A DNA stretch of 41,991 nt from NCBI RefSeq assembly GCF_021531665.1, contig NZ_JADYUH010000014.1, positions 1 to 41,991 on the forward strand. The letters run 5' to 3'. Source of the stretch: Prevotellamassilia timonensis. GTDB lineage: Bacteria > Bacteroidota > Bacteroidia > Bacteroidales > Bacteroidaceae. Positions 41,943 through 41,991 of the stretch are shown in pieces. The position numbers and the translations under genes were made by a program. The notes under the pieces were generated by a model, which saw only the letters and a list, made by a program, of their open reading frames with translations, did not search any database and was not told the DNA's origin. The first letter of the stretch is position 1. Each line of letters begins with the position of its first letter.

Positions 41943-41991
41943 TTGGTATTTAATAGCCTGTGTGGGCGCTTTCCAGACATGCGAATAAATC

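Overview
The window looks like a chromosomal segment of a Bacteroidota species, order Bacteroidales, most like Prevotella or a close relative. Reasons: promoters of the TAnnTTTG (-7) type with an upstream TTG box and mostly no Shine-Dalgarno sequence; TonB-dependent and OMP-type outer-membrane barrels; a secreted GH95 glycosidase ending in a T9SS-type sorting tail; a DUF1573 protein; and an EF-G2-like translational GTPase paralog. The assignment rests on recognition of families, not on a search.

Layout. 0.4-3.5 kb: a PLD/SF2 helicase/DUF3427 protein. 3.7-6.6 kb (minus): a frameshifted TonB-dependent receptor and a histidine-rich membrane-anchored protein, probably one metal-uptake unit. 6.7-8.2 kb: an octamer tandem array, initiator tRNA-Met, an FKBP isomerase and several terminators. 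8.3-12.4 kb (minus): a large GH95 alpha-L-fucosidase-like enzyme. 12.5-15.3 kb: an acquired cassette made of a mobile-element gene remnant, a Crp/Fnr regulator, an SMR exporter and an MFS exporter. 15.6-17.2 kb: an SH3 protein gene bounded by two 167-bp inverted repeats. 17.2-19.4 kb (minus): the EF-G2-like protein. 19.7-21.6 kb: a gene-free island built from several repeat classes. 21.6-26.1 kb (minus): a protein of unknown function, rlmD, mutY and mannose-1-phosphate guanylyltransferase. 26.3-33.6 kb: a DUF1573 protein, ruvC, two small unknowns, a YgiQ radical-SAM gene running in frame into a Wzi-type capsule protein, a lipoprotein and glyA. 33.4-37.4 kb: a roughly 3.6-kb island with a broken HNH-type gene, a broken transposase and an intact PD-(D/E)XK nuclease, flanked by direct copies of the glyA 3' end. 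37.8-41.9 kb: a second Crp/Fnr regulator, a compositionally mosaic outer-membrane barrel protein and a short, probably cut-off ORF.

Housekeeping genes (rlmD, mutY, ruvC, glyA, tRNA-fMet) alternate with accessory modules, and repeats mark most of the joints. Five full copies and one short derivative of a roughly 190-bp MITE-like element with GGGGTGTTCTATAAATTA-type ends lie between genes. A second 167-bp repeat shares a core with it and flanks the SH3 gene. The two window edges carry matching inverted sequence blocks, which suggests that the segment lies between two related elements.

The strongest candidates for something undescribed are the bilaterally symmetric repeat island at 19.8-21.4 kb, the inverted-repeat-bounded SH3 cassette, the nuclease island that rebuilds the glyA 3' end, and the YgiQ-Wzi reading-frame fusion.
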